Notes under the pieces: model-generated
The model's input: the letters and a program-made list of their open reading frames with translations, nothing else
Told to the model about the DNA's origin: nothing
Database searches by the model: none
Shown here: in pieces, positions 9,701 through 17,479 of the stretch
How the letters are laid out: the number at the start of each line of letters is the position of its first letter
Numbering within the stretch: the stretch's first letter is position 1
From: Desulfococcaceae bacterium HSG8
GTDB lineage: Bacteria > Desulfobacterota > Desulfobacteria > Desulfobacterales > 4be13
Reading direction: 5' to 3'
DNA length: 42,856 nucleotides
Assembly (NCBI GenBank): GCA_030378015.1
Contig: JAUCGG010000023.1
Coordinates: 1 to 42,856 of the forward strand
Program-made: the position numbers and the translations under genes

Positions 9701-10841
9701 CAGCTATATCATCATCCTGGTCAGAGGAACCGGAAGCATCCAATGTTACAGAAGTCCCCTCTTTTACGGTCCGATCTGGCCCGGCATCTGCAACAGGCGG
9801 ATGATCTGCCGGAACCTCAGCCGGGGAAACCGTTATAACAACACTGTCTGTATCTGTCAGACCGTCGCTGTCTGTCACCCTTAGTTCATAAGTCAGGGAC
9901 TCACTTTCATCCCCGACATCCGGCGCGATAAAGGAGGGATTTACAGCCGTATCATCAGAAAGGGTTACAGGGGCGTCGCTGATCTGGGTCCACAGATAAT
10001 CGGTAATATTGTCATCCGGGTCAGAAGATCCGGAAGCATCCAGTGTGACAGTATCACCTTCTTTTACATTCTGATCGGGTCCGGCATCTGCAACAGGCGG
10101 GCGGTTTTCAGGCGGTGTTTCGGATGGGGAAACTGTTATGGTGACAGTGTCCGTATCTGTCAGCCCGCTGCTGTCTGTCACCTTCAGTTCGTAAGTCAGG
10201 GACTTACTTTCATCTTCCACATCCGGGGCCGTAAATTCGGGTTGAACAGCGGCGGCATCGGAAAGTGTCACAGCAGGGCCGGCAGTCTGCTTCCACAGGT
10301 ATTCGATCTGATCATCCGGATCAGGGTCGGAAGAGCCGGAGGCATCCAAGGATAGCATATCGCCCTCAGTTACTGCCTGGTCTGATCCTGCATTTGCCAC
10401 AGGGGGCTGGTTGGCCTGAACTCCCTGGGTTGCAACAATATCAACCTGTGAGTTGGAACCGCTTTCCCCTATAGTTAATTCCCCGTCAGAAGGGGATATA
10501 ACGGTTAACTCTGTACCATTTTTATATACATGGATCAGGGCATTGTCCCCCGGAACCGCGCCGCCCGCCTGCTCGTCTTTTTCATAAATGGGAATGTCTA
10601 TCAGATACCAGTTCGTATCGTTAAGGCCGTCTGTATCCTCTGCAACCGGGGTAAACTGGCTTCCGTCCTGCTGCGTTACAACGTAAGTATAAGTATCCCC
10701 GTCTGCCCGGGTTATCTGAGTACCATCTATAGTCAGCGTACCGCCGATCCTGGCGGGCATGGGAATCTGTGCCAGAACTGTCAGGGAAAAAAGAATCAGA
10801 AACAACATGATCGCCGCGGCAGTACATTTTTTTTTAACCAT
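6792..10841 (-). CDS. Large exported protein with 12 PKD-type repeats
   Basis: The start is set at ATG 10841, which follows AAAGG and gives a textbook signal peptide (MVKKKCTAAAIMLFLILFSL, ending near LAQ). Starting further upstream would translate the heptamer-like TTTGGTG repeat DNA. After a unique region of about 150 residues come 12 tandem PKD/Ig-like modules of 90-95 residues. Each opens with a variant of N-x-PPVADAGPDQTVKEGD and contains VTLDGSGSSDPDDGI-x-SYLW and LTFELTVTDNGGL-x-TDRVTV. Such modules form extended stalks on surface or secreted proteins, often for adhesion or polysaccharide binding. The C-terminus (GGSTSGCFI) starts like the GCFIATAAYGS sorting tail common in such proteins but then runs into low-complexity TTGGTCAGTTGTCAG-like DNA, so the tail appears lost. 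Total about 1349 residues. Confidence 0.85.
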   Translation of the reverse strand: MVKKKCTAAAIMLFLILFSLTVLAQIPMPARIGGTLTIDGTQITRADGDTYTYVVTQQDGSQFTPVAEDTDGLNDTNWYLIDIPIYEKDEQAGGAVPGDNALIHVYKNGTELTVISPSDGELTIGESGSNSQVDIVATQGVQANQPPVANAGSDQAVTEGDMLSLDASGSSDPDPDDQIEYLWKQTAGPAVTLSDAAAVQPEFTAPDVEDESKSLTYELKVTDSSGLTDTDTVTITVSPSETPPENRPPVADAGPDQNVKEGDTVTLDASGSSDPDDNITDYLWTQISDAPVTLSDDTAVNPSFIAPDVGDESESLTYELRVTDSDGLTDTDSVVITVSPAEVPADHPPVADAGPDRTVKEGTSVTLDASGSSDQDDDIADYLWNQISGPLVTLSDDAAMRPAFTASDDMIGKSLVFELTVTDHAGLTNTDRVTINIITAENIPPVADAGPDQVVADGEAVTLDGSNSSGTIAAYLWTQISGHMMTLSDYTGVRPSFVASNGDLGGEALIFELKVADNGELTATDRVTINITSGNRPPVAYAGPDQTVKEGDTVTLDGSNSTDSDDGIASYLWTQISGSMTELFDNTAARTTFIASNGNIGGEALTYELTVTDHGGLKGTDRVTVNVTSENIPPVADAGADQNANEGDTVTLDGSGSGDTDGHILSYLWRQIGGKTVTLSDTTAVNPTFTAPETVLNSLSLTFELMVTDNGGLQHTDSVTVNITHINHPPVADAGNDQTVKEGDIVILDGSHSSDPDDGIAAYMWRQTAGTGVTLSDAAAVQPMFVAPDAEPAGGVLTFELVVTDHDGLRHSDRVTVLVTHINQAPAANAGQDQAVSEGDIVTLDGSGSSDPDDGIASYLWSQVSGTQVTLSDTGAIKPRFTAPDIGMESENLTFQLTVTDIGGLRHTDRITVTVTYLNRPPAADAGPDQTVTEGCQVTLNGSGSSDPDDGIASYLWTQVTGTSVTLSDPAAAEPSFLTPAMGPDSKSLTFELTVADHSGLTGTDRVTINITFINRTPRAHAGPVQTVKAGDTVTLDGSESEDPDGMIVSYIWTQISGTGAALSDASSPRPSFTAPDISPTGEALTFKLTVTDDGGLTDTDRVTVNIGLSDPNQMPVAAAGTDHTVREGETVTLDGSESYDPDGRISSYLWRQTGGQSVTLSDDTAERPTFTAPNADPNSESLTFRLTVTDNSGAEDTDRVTIDIAYTRQAPVADAGNSQTVDVGIKVTLDGSASHDTDGSIAAYQWRQTGGPAAELSDTASPQPVFITPPADADGVTLIFELTVTDDDGLRNTDEVRITVREAIPPPDSEGGSTSGCFIGQLSAGGGQWFHIYRNLLVNWYDIKTIVF

Positions 10842-11009
10842 AACCAACCTTTCTTTGGTATCAGTATTTGGTGTTCGGTGTTTGGTGTAAAACACAAAAC
10901 CAAAACGAAACACCAAACAAGCCAAAACGAAAGTTTTCATCAATATGATATTCTGATTCCGAATTCAAGTATTTTATCTTCAGGGTATTTTAAATCAGGA
11001 GGAAACGCC

Positions 11010-11123
11010 ATGTGCAACTTTTTTTAACCGAAGAAAAATAACGCCACAAAGACACGAAGAAACACAAAGAACCTTCGTGAGACTTCGCGCCTTTGTGCCT
11101 TCGTGGCATTATAAGTTGCACAT
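11010..11123. repeat. MITE-like inverted repeat, ATGTGCAACTT family, copy 1
   Basis: The element starts ATGTGCAACTTTTTTTAACC and ends GCATTATAAGTTGCACAT. The interior reads GCCACAAAGACACGAAG and its rough complement, forming a long stem. The same element, in the opposite orientation, is at 28990-29073. It lies between two minus-strand surface-protein genes and could fold as a transcript hairpin. Confidence 0.75.
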
Positions 11124-11139
11124 CGCGTGAGGGAATCAT

Positions 11140-12027
11140 TCATGGCAAAGTCCAGGTACAGTTGTTTTTTGCATCAATCCAGTAACCATATCCGGATTCG
11201 ATGGTCGCCAGGTTGCTGAATCCCGGTTCCGATGGATCATATGCTTTCCATGCGCCGTCAGTAAATACCCATACGGACGCGTATTTTCCTTCGATAGAAG
11301 ATAATGCCTTATGAACAGGCTGAGAATTCGGAGAGTTATATCCGACCAGATTCCAGCTTTTTTCAAGACTGATGGCTCCGGGAGCTGCCGAACCGGAGAC
11401 GGTCAGGGTTTCGGAATAGTTCATTTTTATCCAGTAGCCTCGTCCCGTTTCTATTGTTTTCAGGTCACTGAACCCCGGGTTAGAAGGAGTGTACATCTTC
11501 CATTTACCACCCTGATAGCTCCATATAACGGAGTATGAACCGGATATCGGGGCTAGCAGTTCACTGATTGATGAAGAAGCCGGCAAAACAGGAATAGAGA
11601 TAAGGTTCCATTTTTCCTTTAAACTGATTGATACGGTAATCACAGAGGAATCATCATCATCCGGATTAAGCGGATCACTGCCGCCTGAAACCTCATGACC
11701 GTCGGCCCGCCCACCGCCGTCTGTATCAGCCATTGCCGGGTTTGTCCTGTATTGATGCACTTCCTCCCCGTCATCCAAGCCGTCTTCGTCTGTATCCTTA
11801 TAAAAGGGATGGGTTCCGTAACTGAATTCTTCAATATTCACCAGATTGTCTTCATCCGGGTCTTCCCGGGAGTCATCTTTTTGGAAGTCCAGATTTTGGG
11901 ATTCGTTACCAGGAAAACGTTTTTCCCACCAGTCCGGCATCCCGTCCCCGTCACTGTCCCCGGCAGCCGCGGCTGTCCCGACGCTTATAAAGATCACAAT
12001 CACGGCCAGAATCAGAATTCCTTTCAT
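11140..12027 (-). CDS. Exported protein: thrombospondin type 3 calcium repeats plus duplicated C-terminal domain
   Basis: A signal peptide (MKGILILAVIVIFISVGTAA) is followed by four calcium-binding acidic loops of the thrombospondin type 3 kind: DSDGDGMPDWWEKRF, DPDEDNLVNIEEFSYGT, DTDEDGLDDGEEVHQYRTNP and DTDGGGRADGHEV (residues ~23-120). The C-terminal half (~135-295) is an internal duplication. Each half contains W-N-L-I/V-S/G, a hydrophobic SVIW/ASVWVF strand, K/A-W-K-x-Y-x-PSNPGFSDL and a closing GYGYWI. This duplicated domain is frequent in deltaproteobacterial exported proteins but has no known activity. The gene lies 300 bases upstream (in transcription) of the PKD protein and may be cotranscribed with it, although a repeat element lies between them. 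A cell-surface structural role is likely. Confidence 0.8.
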   Translation of the reverse strand: MKGILILAVIVIFISVGTAAAAGDSDGDGMPDWWEKRFPGNESQNLDFQKDDSREDPDEDNLVNIEEFSYGTHPFYKDTDEDGLDDGEEVHQYRTNPAMADTDGGGRADGHEVSGGSDPLNPDDDDSSVITVSISLKEKWNLISIPVLPASSSISELLAPISGSYSVIWSYQGGKWKMYTPSNPGFSDLKTIETGRGYWIKMNYSETLTVSGSAAPGAISLEKSWNLVGYNSPNSQPVHKALSSIEGKYASVWVFTDGAWKAYDPSEPGFSNLATIESGYGYWIDAKNNCTWTLP

Positions 12028-12207
12028 AATATCACATTTTATTTTTTTGTTTTTTTATAAGATAGGGATTTTCCTGATATGCTATACTGGATTTTTTCTA
12101 TATAAACCGCCATGACCTGACGAAACATGAAAATCGGAGCAGACAACACCAGAGAAAATGAGCAAAAATCGGAAGTCGTATCACTCCGAATGTATTCCTA
12201 TTATTAT

Positions 12208-12414
12208 CGGTAGATCGAAAACTTCTGCAACCATTGGATATGAAAGTCCACGGGCAACGGAGTGCCAAACTTACAGTTTTGTATTGCGTAAGCGAGCGAA
12301 GCTTGCGCATACAAAAAGGGGACTTTCATTCCGGGCTTCGACGTGAGTTCAGCCGAACGGAAAATCGGAAAACTGATGTTTTCCAGTGGTTGCAAAAAAC
12401 TTTTCGATCTACTG
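12208..12414. repeat. MITE-like element, AGATCGAAAA family, copy 1
   Basis: Left end CGGTAGATCGAAAACTTCTG and right end complementary to TCAGTAGATCGAAAAGTTTT, continuing as GCAACCA / TGGTTGC. The interior carries its own inverted segments (GAAAGTCC...GGACTTTC). One of five copies in this window. The gap 12028-13104 contains two of these copies and no recognisable gene. Confidence 0.75.
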
Positions 12415-12616
12415 ATTATTAAACCCCGAATCAGGGCCGACTTCGGATACCATTGCTGAATCCCTTCAAAGACTATAACAGATTCCTTAATTATATCACC
12501 AGACCTCCCAAAAAGCAAAATTTATTTTTATATTAAAATCAGTAAATCTGAATATTTCAGAGGACTTCAGAGTTTGCTTTATATGTGATATGTAATAAAA
12601 ACAAATTGATAAACAC

Positions 12617-12832
12617 TCAGTAGATCGAAAACTTTCGCAAGCAGCGGATTCCGGGTTAAAATCGGAAAACATCCGTTTTCCGATTTTCCCCGGAATGACA
12701 GTATGTCAAATTGTATATCAGATTGTCATTCCGGGGAAAATTAAAAAACGGATGTTTTTTACCTGATCTTAAATTCGGTAACCCGGAATCCACCGTTTAC
12801 AGCGGTTTACCGGAAACTTTTCGATCTACTGA
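12617..12832. repeat. MITE-like element, AGATCGAAAA family, copy 2
   Basis: Ends TCAGTAGATCGAAAACTTTC and the complement ending AAACTTTTCGATCTACTGA. The subterminal regions pair as GGATTCCGGGTTA and TAACCCGGAATCC. The middle is a further large stem around ATCCGTTTTCCGATTTTCCC. The same GGATTCCGGG subterminal block occurs in copy 3, showing these are one family. Confidence 0.8.
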
Positions 12833-13104
12833 CACTATCAAAGCAAGCTTTGAACCCGGAAATAGCGAACCGTTGAATATTAATCGAATAATCTTACTTA
12901 TAATTTTATAATGCCTAATTCATTTTGCTTCACCGAACAGAAACTCAGTCATGATTTTTCAATTCAAACCTGGTTCCGCTGTTTTTTTCTTGAATATCGG
13001 AAAAAGAAAGTTTATGGTGCTGATATCAGGATCAGGGAAAAGCGTGTAAAAGCATGATGCAGGGTCTTTAACAAAATCTGATAAACAAAACAAGGGGTAA
13101 TATC

Positions 13105-13599
13105 ATGATAAAAACGCGAGGGAAAAACAGGCTTTGGATTTGTATCGTAACAGTGATTGCTCTTGTCCTCCCGATGACTGGGTGTTCCGGATCAAAATTA
13201 AGTAAAGCTTTTGCACCTCGTCAGACGGTGAAAAGTAAAAAATCTGCTTCTATGTATTACGACTTCGGGGATGTTCTGATTCCGACAGAACTGAAAAAGG
13301 ATAAAGGATCGTCTTTTATCTATAAGACCCGGGGTTTTGCAGGCGGCGTCCTTTCTTTAAAAGGGCGTGTGGAGATGAATTCCCTGACAAATTTTTTCAG
13401 CAGCAATATGGCGAGAGATAACTGGCGCCTGATCAGTTATTTCAAGTCCCCGCGCACAATTATGCTGTTCCATAAGGAAAACAGATGGTGCGTGATCAGT
13501 ATTTCGGAAGGGGATTTCAGCACGCGTGCTGAAATATGGGTCGCGCCTACTATAGACGACGAGGCCGAGCCACGGGAGGTTGAAGGACTTTTAAAATAA
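13105..13599 (+). CDS. Conserved lipoprotein of unknown function
   Basis: ATG 13105 follows GGGG at about 8 bases. The N-terminus is a lipoprotein signal with lipobox MTGC (Cys27), so the 164-residue protein is probably anchored in the inner or outer membrane. The mature part has a YYDFGDVLIPTELKKDK segment, a GVLSLKGRVEMNSLTNFFSS segment and ends with a beta-rich WCVISISEGDFSTRAEIWVAP. I have the impression that similar small lipoproteins exist across sulfate reducers, but no function can be assigned. It stands alone between repeat elements, with no operon partner. Repeat DNA starts about 15 bases after the stop. Confidence 0.75.
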   Translation: MIKTRGKNRLWICIVTVIALVLPMTGCSGSKLSKAFAPRQTVKSKKSASMYYDFGDVLIPTELKKDKGSSFIYKTRGFAGGVLSLKGRVEMNSLTNFFSSNMARDNWRLISYFKSPRTIMLFHKENRWCVISISEGDFSTRAEIWVAPTIDDEAEPREVEGLLK

Positions 13600-13614
13600 G
13601 AAGCAGATTGCCGG

Positions 13615-13747
13615 ATTGTCAAATCCGAACCCCATAGCGGGACTTGTCAGTCCTGCGAGCATAATAGTCATAGAAGCTCTGCTCTGCTCGGTTCGGATTG
13701 GCAAATCCGAATCCCATAGCGGGACTTGTCAGTTCCCGCGAACATAA
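13615..13747 (+). repeat. Two direct copies of a roughly 50-base hairpin repeat
   Basis: 13615-13664 and 13697-13747 are nearly the same sequence, each with GGCAAATCCGAA-like and CCCATAGCGGGACTTGTCAG blocks and a GCGA-CATAA end. They belong to the dispersed GGATTTGTCAATCC-core hairpins found in several gaps of the window. Confidence 0.65.
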
Positions 13748-13778
13748 AAAGGCACAAAAGACATAAAATAAAAGACTA

Positions 13779-14021
13779 TCAGCAGATCGGAAAGTTTCGC
13801 AAACAGTGGATTCCGGGGGTGTAATTAAAAGTGTCAGGCAGCCCTTATTCCCAAACGGAGTTTGGGAATACACCTGCTTGGCAAACTCTGTTTGCAAAAC
13901 GGAGTTTTGCGTGCAATTGCGTTCCCAAACGGAGTTTGGGAACGAGGGCTGCCTAACACTTTTAATTTTAACCCGGAATCCACTGCTTGCAGGCTTAAAC
14001 GAAAACTTTTCGATCTACTGA
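13779..14021. repeat. MITE-like element, AGATCGAAAA family, copy 3, with nested palindromes
   Basis: Ends TCAGCAGATCGGAAAGTTTC and the complement ending ACTTTTCGATCTACTGA. The subterminal blocks GTGGATTCCGGG and CCCGGAATCCAC pair. Inside, ATTAAAAGTGTCAGGCAGCC pairs with GGCTGCCTAACACTTTTAAT and encloses 13847-13948, a cluster of TTCCCAAACGGAGTTTGGGA-type hairpins. That cluster recurs inverted at 37518-37626. So at least three repeat layers are nested. Confidence 0.75.
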
Positions 14022-14061
14022 CTATACATAAACGGCATCCTTCATTTGCCACTTTACACTT

Positions 14062-14213
14062 AGTGTAGAACACCACTTTTTAAGTTCGTCCCCCCCTTTT
14101 TTAAAGGGGGCCGGGGGGATTTTATGTTACAAAAAAAGGGTGTTGCGGCAGAAATCCCCCCCGGCCCCCCTTTAAAAAAGGGGGGACGAACTTACAAGTT
14201 AATGTAGTAGAAC
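14062..14213. repeat. MITE-like element, CTTTTTAAGTTCGTCCCCCC family, copy 1
   Basis: The ends (GTAGAACACCACTTTTTAAG and its partner ending CTTACAAGTTAATGTAGTAG) flank arms CCCCCCTTTTTTAAAGGGGG. The interior ATTTTATGTTACAAAAAAAG is shared word for word with copies at 31481-31632 and 31936-32077. This strong stem could also act as a terminator or pause site. Confidence 0.75.
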
Positions 14214-14254
14214 AATTTTTCAAATTGTTTAAAACAATTTGAAAAATTGTTCTA
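14208..14254. other. Near-perfect long AT-rich palindrome
   Basis: TAGAACAATTTTTCAAATTG followed by TTT is mirrored by its exact complement, giving 23-base arms without a spacer. It abuts the previous repeat element. It may be a cruciform-forming site or an independent small element. Confidence 0.7.
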
Positions 14255-14336
14255 CAGCAGGAAAAAGTGTAAGCTTACTTTCAGCTTTTATGAAAGATGC
14301 CACATAAACTGATCATATTTTCATACCCGCTGTATG

Positions 14337-14467
14337 GGACACGGATAAACACGGATTTTATTATATAAATAATCCGTTTGTATTGATCAGGGTCCTGTGA
14401 TCGGAAAACCGACCCGGATTTCATTACCGGAAATGATCCGTGCGCATCCCGTGTTTATCCGTGTCCG
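14337..14467. repeat. Inverted-repeat element ending in GGACACGGATAAACACGGAT
   Basis: The left end GGACACGGATAAACACGGAT is matched by its complement at 14448-14467, with ATAATCCGT and similar stems inside. The same 20-mer, or a close variant, also occurs near 6087, 30989, 37428 (inverted) and 37463. Confidence 0.65.
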
Positions 14468-14526
14468 GAAAACCGCGGGTAAGTTATTTTGGAAATTCCC
14501 TGACATTTAAAATTAACGGAGGATAA

Positions 14527-15249
14527 ATGTTGTATTTCAGATATGTTTTTGCACTCATCTGTGCTTTTCCTGTGTTTGTTAACTGTGCGGTTGCACAAGA
14601 CACTTTCCCTGTAATCTTTGAAGCTACCCACCGGGCAGTCTTGTCCGCGCAGCGTCCCGGGGTGCTGGTCACTCTGAAAGTTGATGCCGGCGACAGGGCA
14701 AAAAAAGGTACTCTCATTGCCAAGGTAGATACAGGGGAATTGGCCCTGCAAAAAAAGCGTAGCGAACTGACCCTGAGACATCTCAATGTAAAAGTGAAGA
14801 ACCTGGAAAGACTTATTCAACGGGGACTGGCCACAGATGAGGAAGTGGCCGAGGCACGCACCCAGAAAGATGTCACCTACACGGATATCCAGATATTCAA
14901 GAGGCAGATTTCCAAATCGCAGATTTTTGCTCCGTTTAACTGTATTGTGATCCGTCGCCATGTACAGCCCCATGAATGGGTTACGGCGGGTCAGGCAGTG
15001 GTTGAAGTGCTTGACAACACGAAACTCCGGGCCGTGGCAAATATTCCGTCAGGGCTGGCAGTCAGTTTGAAAGAAGGCGTTGCCTATACATTCAATGTTC
15101 ATGATTTGGGAATTACAGTTTCCGGGACTGTGCAGGCCGTGGTTCCGGAGGTTGATGAACTCAGCAATACGGCTCAGGTTGTCTGGAGCGTGGAAAAACC
15201 GGAAAAAAACTTGCTCTCAGGGATGAAGGGAGAAGTCAGCATTGAATGA
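14527..15249 (+). CDS. Periplasmic adaptor (membrane fusion) protein, HlyD/RND type
   Basis: ATG 14527 follows GGAGG at 5 bases. A signal peptide ends near CAVAQ (residue ~24). The biotinyl-lipoyl-like half-motifs are present: PGVLVTLKVDAGDRAKKGTL at ~40-60 and QPHEWVTAGQAVVEVLD at ~155-172. Between them is a short alpha-helical hairpin (ELALQKKRSELTLRHLNVKV, then VAEARTQKDVTYTDIQIFKR). A beta-barrel-like end (VHDLGITVSGTVQAVVPEVD, then GMKGEVSIE) completes the fold. At 240 residues it is shorter than typical RND adaptors (350-400) and lacks a long hairpin. Such proteins bridge an inner-membrane exporter to the outer membrane. The stop overlaps the next gene by 8 bases, so the two are translationally coupled. 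Confidence 0.85.
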   Translation: MLYFRYVFALICAFPVFVNCAVAQDTFPVIFEATHRAVLSAQRPGVLVTLKVDAGDRAKKGTLIAKVDTGELALQKKRSELTLRHLNVKVKNLERLIQRGLATDEEVAEARTQKDVTYTDIQIFKRQISKSQIFAPFNCIVIRRHVQPHEWVTAGQAVVEVLDNTKLRAVANIPSGLAVSLKEGVAYTFNVHDLGITVSGTVQAVVPEVDELSNTAQVVWSVEKPEKNLLSGMKGEVSIE

Positions 15250-16669
15250 CAACCTTTTGAAAATGAAGGCCGGAACCCGGATCCCGCCCGCCGGGGCAGG
15301 AACCATGCCCTCCCGGAATCCGTCTCAGCCAAGCCGGGAAATGGTGCTGGCGCGGTTTATCCGTCTCTGTTCGTCTGTACTTTCCACCCCCGTATCCCAG
15401 GAGGCTGCCGCGCTCATTGTCAATCGTATTTCAGAGCTTGTCCGGGTGGATCGGGCCGTTCTCGTCCGGCTGAAGGGAAAAAATGCGATTCTTTCCGTAA
15501 CCGGCGGAGGAGCGGCTGCCCAGGACAGCTCATTCGCAGATGCTGTGGATGCAGTTCGCCGCCAATATCGGGAACGGCAGGACCCCGTTATCGTTCCGGG
15601 TACAGGGGATGAGGGAAAAGCAGAAAACCGGGTTTCATCTGCCCATCTCCGCAGGGTGCAGGGAGCTATGGGGGGGACAAACATCCTGTGGGTTCCGCTC
15701 TGGCTGGACAGGGAGGCCGCCATGCCGCCGGCTCATGCGCTTTGGCTGGAACGATGGCAGGGGCTTACATGGGAAAGAGGGGACATAGAACTGCTTCAGC
15801 ATGCCGCGCTTTTTCTCGGGCATGGGATGGTTCGTCAGCGCACAATGATCCGATCCGGGAGGCGTATCATACAGGTGGCAGTCCTGTTGCTGCTGATGTT
15901 TTTTCTTGCATTGCCGGTAACTTCCAGTGTCACCGGCCCAATGCAGGTGGTTCCGGATCGTCCTCATCACATATTCGCCCCAATGGACGGCATATTAAAA
16001 GAACTGCTTGTCCAGCCAGGGCAATGGGTGGAAAACGAAGCAATATTGTTCCGATACGATTCCCGGGTGCTGGACAAGCGTCTGGATGAAGCGTATCGGA
16101 GCGTTGCTGTGGCCCGGGCAAAGCTGATCCGCCTGGAAGGAGCGGCCCATCGGGATCGGGAAGCCAGGGCAGAACTCCCGGTTCAGCAGTTGGAAGTGGA
16201 GCGGGCTGAAGCAAATGTCGGATTTTTTGCAAAACAGCAGGCCCGGGCAGAAGTCAGATCTGCAAAAGCCGGGGTTATTGTGCTGGATGACCCGGATGCT
16301 CTTGTCGGGGCAGCGCTCCAGACGGGCCAGATTGTCCTCAGCGTGGCTGATCCCTCACGAAACAAGCTGCATATCATGGTTCCCTCGGGCGATGTGGGGT
16401 TTCTCAAAGAGGGAGCAAGAGTAAAGGTGCGCTTGGACAGTGATCCCCTGCGGAGTTTTCCTGCGGTCATCACAAGAATCGGCTTTGAGGTCAGGCTCTC
16501 GGAAAATCAGGTGCCTTCGGTTCTCGTGGAAGCGGTTTGGAGCGGAAAAATTCCCAAGGTTCAGCCGGGTCAGAAAGGTTCTGCTAAAATTTTCGGTGAA
16601 TCAACACGGATGGGGATGCAGATTTTAAGGAAACCACTGATTGGTCTGAGGTCTTTTATCGGGTTTTGA
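15242..16669 (+). CDS. GAF-domain / transmembrane / HlyD-type adaptor hybrid
   Basis: The start TTG 15242 overlaps the previous gene and has AAGGGAG upstream; ATG 15263 is possible but lacks a ribosome site. The order of domains is a cytoplasmic GAF-like sensor region (residues ~35-200, with VSQEAAALIVNRISELVRVD and VLVRLKGKNAILSVTGG) and a single membrane helix (IIQVAVLLLLMFFLALPV, ~210-228). A periplasmic HlyD-type adaptor follows: lipoyl half HIFAPMDGILKELLVQPGQW at ~245-265, a helical hairpin with ERAEANVGFFAKQQARAEV, then ILSVADPSRNKLHIMVPSGD and a beta-barrel. This GAF-HlyD layout occurs in deltaproteobacterial gene pairs where the partner is another adaptor and usually an M50-like or ABC transporter component. 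None follows here: repeats begin right after the stop. Confidence 0.8.
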   Translation: MNDNLLKMKAGTRIPPAGAGTMPSRNPSQPSREMVLARFIRLCSSVLSTPVSQEAAALIVNRISELVRVDRAVLVRLKGKNAILSVTGGGAAAQDSSFADAVDAVRRQYRERQDPVIVPGTGDEGKAENRVSSAHLRRVQGAMGGTNILWVPLWLDREAAMPPAHALWLERWQGLTWERGDIELLQHAALFLGHGMVRQRTMIRSGRRIIQVAVLLLLMFFLALPVTSSVTGPMQVVPDRPHHIFAPMDGILKELLVQPGQWVENEAILFRYDSRVLDKRLDEAYRSVAVARAKLIRLEGAAHRDREARAELPVQQLEVERAEANVGFFAKQQARAEVRSAKAGVIVLDDPDALVGAALQTGQIVLSVADPSRNKLHIMVPSGDVGFLKEGARVKVRLDSDPLRSFPAVITRIGFEVRLSENQVPSVLVEAVWSGKIPKVQPGQKGSAKIFGESTRMGMQILRKPLIGLRSFIGF

Positions 16670-16699
16670 TAATTGACAATTGGTAGCCCCGAAATGCTC

Positions 16700-16750
16700 G
16701 CTTGGGATTGATAAATCCCAAGCATTTCAGGCGGATTTGTCAATCCGCCT
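16700..16750. repeat. Two adjacent hairpins of the GGATTTGTCAATCC type
   Basis: GCTTGGGATTGATAAATCCC continues to AAGC as one stem, and AGGCGGATTTGTCAATCCGC continues to CT as another. The first is nearly the same as the hairpin inside 18240-18270. Either might end transcription of the adaptor pair. Confidence 0.5.
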
Positions 16751-16766
16751 ACTGACAATTGATAAG

Positions 16767-16882
16767 TCGGCAGATCAAGAAAGTTCGTAGTACCGCCTTC
16801 AGGCGGCCTGCTTTGTCAGGCAACCATCTGATTTCACAGTGACCGCCTGAAGGCGGGACTACGAACTTTCTTGATCTGCTGA
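16767..16882. repeat. MITE-like element, AGATC[G/A]A family, copy 4, just upstream of yqgE
   Basis: Ends TCGGCAGATCAAGAAAGTTC and the complement ending GAACTTTCTTGATCTGCTGA. The inner arms GTAGTACCGCCTTCAGGCGG and CCGCCTGAAGGCGGGACTAC pair. The right end stops 24 bases before the yqgE start codon and only about 10 bases before its ribosome site, so the yqgE promoter must lie inside or upstream of the element. Confidence 0.7.
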
Positions 16883-16906
16883 TAATTGATAATAGGAAAA
16901 AAACAG

Positions 16907-17479
16907 ATGGAAAATAATTATCCCGACCTTTCTCTTAAGGGACAGTTTATTATGGCGATGCCGGGATTGGCTGACCCGAATTTTTCCCATACGGTTACCT
17001 GTATTTGTGAACATACGTCTGAAGGAGCGGTGGGAATTGTTGTCAACCACGTACACGCTTTTCTTTCCGGAAAAGATATCTTTGAAGAGCTTGGTATGGA
17101 TTACGTATCCGGGGCAGGATCAATTCCTATTTACCTTGGCGGGCCTGTGCATATCGGTGAAATATTTATTCTTCACGGCCCCCCGTTTGACTGGGACGGA
17201 TGCCGGATGATCACGCGTTCTCTTGCCATGAGCAATACCAGGGATATTTTGCAGGAGATCGCTCTGGACAAGGGGCCGGAATCCCTGATCATTGCACTGG
17301 GATGTGCGGGGTGGGGGCCTAACCAACTCGAATCAGAGATCAGACAGAACGCCTGGCTGACATACCCTGCCTTTGAAGAGCTTATTTTTGATGTAGCTGT
17401 TGAGGAACGATGGGAGGAAGCAGTAAGAAAAATGGGGATAGAGCCAGGCCTTCTTTCGGATATGGCAGGTCATGCCTGA
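16907..17479 (+). CDS. YqgE/AlgH family protein
   Basis: ATG 16907 follows AGGA at 10 bases; the 190-residue length fits the family. Diagnostic segments are present: LKGQFIMAMPGLADPNFSHT near the start, CEHTSEGAVGIVVNH, IPIYLGGPV, a stretch ending in G-PFDWDGCRMIT, and LIIALGCAGWGPNQLESEI. YqgE/AlgH proteins are widespread soluble proteins. AlgH of Pseudomonas was linked to alginate regulation, but the biochemical role is unknown. It is the last plus-strand gene before two small convergent minus-strand genes. Its leader is occupied by a repeat element, which may have changed its expression. Confidence 0.9.
   Translation: MENNYPDLSLKGQFIMAMPGLADPNFSHTVTCICEHTSEGAVGIVVNHVHAFLSGKDIFEELGMDYVSGAGSIPIYLGGPVHIGEIFILHGPPFDWDGCRMITRSLAMSNTRDILQEIALDKGPESLIIALGCAGWGPNQLESEIRQNAWLTYPAFEELIFDVAVEERWEEAVRKMGIEPGLLSDMAGHA

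Noticed and set aside
10530..11027. 165-codon plus-strand frame
   Set aside because: Overlaps the start of the PKD gene in antisense and runs into repeat DNA.
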